Shown: positions 63,410-64,000 of the stretch, in pieces
How positions within the stretch are numbered: position 1 is the first letter of the stretch
Layout: every line of letters begins with the position of its first letter
Source of the DNA: an uncultured Bacteroidales bacterium
GTDB taxonomy: Bacteria; Bacteroidota; Bacteroidia; Bacteroidales; UBA932
Direction: 5' to 3'
Length of the DNA: 64,000 bases
Assembly (NCBI GenBank): GCA_944325505.1
Contig: CALVAJ010000001.1
Coordinates: forward strand, 186,001-250,000
Program-made: the position numbers and the translations under genes
Notes under the pieces: model-generated
Told to the model about the DNA's origin: nothing
Databases searched by the model: none
The model's input: the letters and a program-made list of their open reading frames with translations, nothing else

Positions 63410-64000
63410 TTAGTCGGTCACACCGTCTTTAAGACTTGCTCCGGCCCCTGTCTGTGGCATTGTTCCGCCTTCGTTGTCCACTATGCCGAAATTGGTATTC
63501 ATTTCATCCTGAGGGAATCTCATAAGCAGCCAAGGATCATCGGCGGCAAGGTTGAACCTGAAGGCATCAGGCCAATTGGAATCCTTGCCCTCAACGAATC
63601 TTACGACCGGTTTGCCAAGACGTTTGGCATCGAATACTCCGAAGCCTTCACCCCAGAGTTCCACCCTTCTCTGGAACCAGATTTCATCAGCCAGTGTCCG
63701 GTTCGAAGGAATGCTGTACTCAGGATCCCTGTAAGTCTTCACGAAATCTTCAAGGATCTTGCGGGCCTCCTGTTCCTTTCCGCTCTTGGCATATCCTTCA
63801 GCCTGGATCAGAAGCATTTCTTCTACGCGCATCAGAGGAAAATCCTCGTCATTCGTAGTGGTCCCGATAGACCTGGCGCCGAACTTTACATTCGTATACG
63901 GGAGAAAGGCTTCCTTGACATCCTGTATCCTCAAAGGAGCTATATCCTGACCTGTTGCCGTACCCCATGTAAGTCCTTCAAGAAGAGGCGAATGGAGATC
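63410..64000 (-). CDS. SusD/RagB-family outer-membrane lipoprotein, C-terminal part
   Basis: About 196 C-terminal residues; the gene enters from beyond the right edge. The SusD/RagB end domain is clear: RVEEMLLIQAEGYAKSGKEQEA, IWFQRRVELWGEGFGVFDAKRLG and LLMRFPQDEMNTN. SusD-like proteins cap SusC-like TonB transporters and pass substrate in, so a SusC gene is expected just outside the window. The group with 'EGFGVFDAKRLGKPVVRF' often belongs to RagB-like peptide importers, which would fit the S8 protease nearby; this last point is inference. Confidence 0.9.
   Translation of the reverse strand, partial: DLHSPLLEGLTWGTATGQDIAPLRIQDVKEAFLPYTNVKFGARSIGTTTNDEDFPLMRVEEMLLIQAEGYAKSGKEQEARKILEDFVKTYRDPEYSIPSNRTLADEIWFQRRVELWGEGFGVFDAKRLGKPVVRFVEGKDSNWPDAFRFNLAADDPWLLMRFPQDEMNTNFGIVDNEGGTMPQTGAGASLKDGVTD

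Overview
The window is a gene-dense chromosomal segment (about 64 kb, roughly 50% GC) from a member of the Bacteroidota, most likely order Bacteroidales. The support is: at least twenty copies of the phylum's -7 promoter element TAnnTTTG in front of genes; a SusD/RagB lipoprotein; a TonB-dependent receptor with a carboxypeptidase-regulatory-like N-terminal domain; ribosomal protein S16 with a long Ala/Glu-rich tail; a topoisomerase I without zinc fingers; and families typical of the group (DUF3109, DUF2007, DUF2147, DUF4465, U32/DUF3656). I cannot name a genus. I see no rRNA, CRISPR array, prophage or intact insertion sequence.

Layout. 1-4.3 kb: the 5' part of a Bcr/CflA-type exporter, trpS with an AraC-family regulator, tRNA-Leu(UAA), a stand-alone half glycosyltransferase and a ComF-like protein. 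4.3-14.6 kb: fabG, then the rod-shape operon mreB-mreC-mreD-mrdA-rodA, ispD, an Lrp/AsnC regulator and topA. 14.7-20.5 kb: a PBP1A-type synthase, ddl, prmC and an unknown lipoprotein. 20.4-33.6 kb: a U32 hydroxylase/peptidase with a TPR protein, an M16-like protein without its zinc motif, DUF3109, DUF2007, gpmI, RNase R, a PH-like protein and a MATE exporter. 33.7-38.6 kb: a CPA2 antiporter with USP-like tail, tRNA-Leu(GAG), DUF2147, rpsP-rimM and a DUF4465 lipoprotein. 38.6-45.6 kb: a seven-gene minus-strand operon that can account for lysine/diaminopimelate synthesis by the succinylase route (M20 peptidase/DapE candidate, lysC, dapB, dapA, dapD, an aminotransferase that is a DapC candidate, dapF).

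45.6-64 kb is the accessory part: a low-GC intergenic region with two similar dyads, a His-rich membrane-anchored small protein and a TonB receptor with a CxxC in its plug; two tandem GH20 beta-N-acetylhexosaminidases; a hemerythrin-like di-iron protein overlapping a LuxR-type regulator, behind a leader hairpin and an unusually clear Shine-Dalgarno; an NhaC antiporter; an AAA-ATPase/PD-(D/E)XK protein; and a surface lipoprotein locus (SusD C-terminus, an 838-residue lipoprotein, an S8 protease lipoprotein and a lipocalin-like lipoprotein).

Much of the left and middle of the window serves one task, the cell wall. IspD supports the lipid carrier, the lysine operon yields meso-diaminopimelate, Ddl supplies D-Ala-D-Ala, and RodA/PBP2/PBP1A with MreBCD build and shape the peptidoglycan. 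The right part is about capturing nutrients and metals at the outer surface and coping with stress. Nothing here is a clear-cut new system. The best leads are the His-rich protein/TonB receptor unit with its twin dyads, the hemerythrin-LuxR operon, the zinc-less M16 protein and the SusD-S8 locus.
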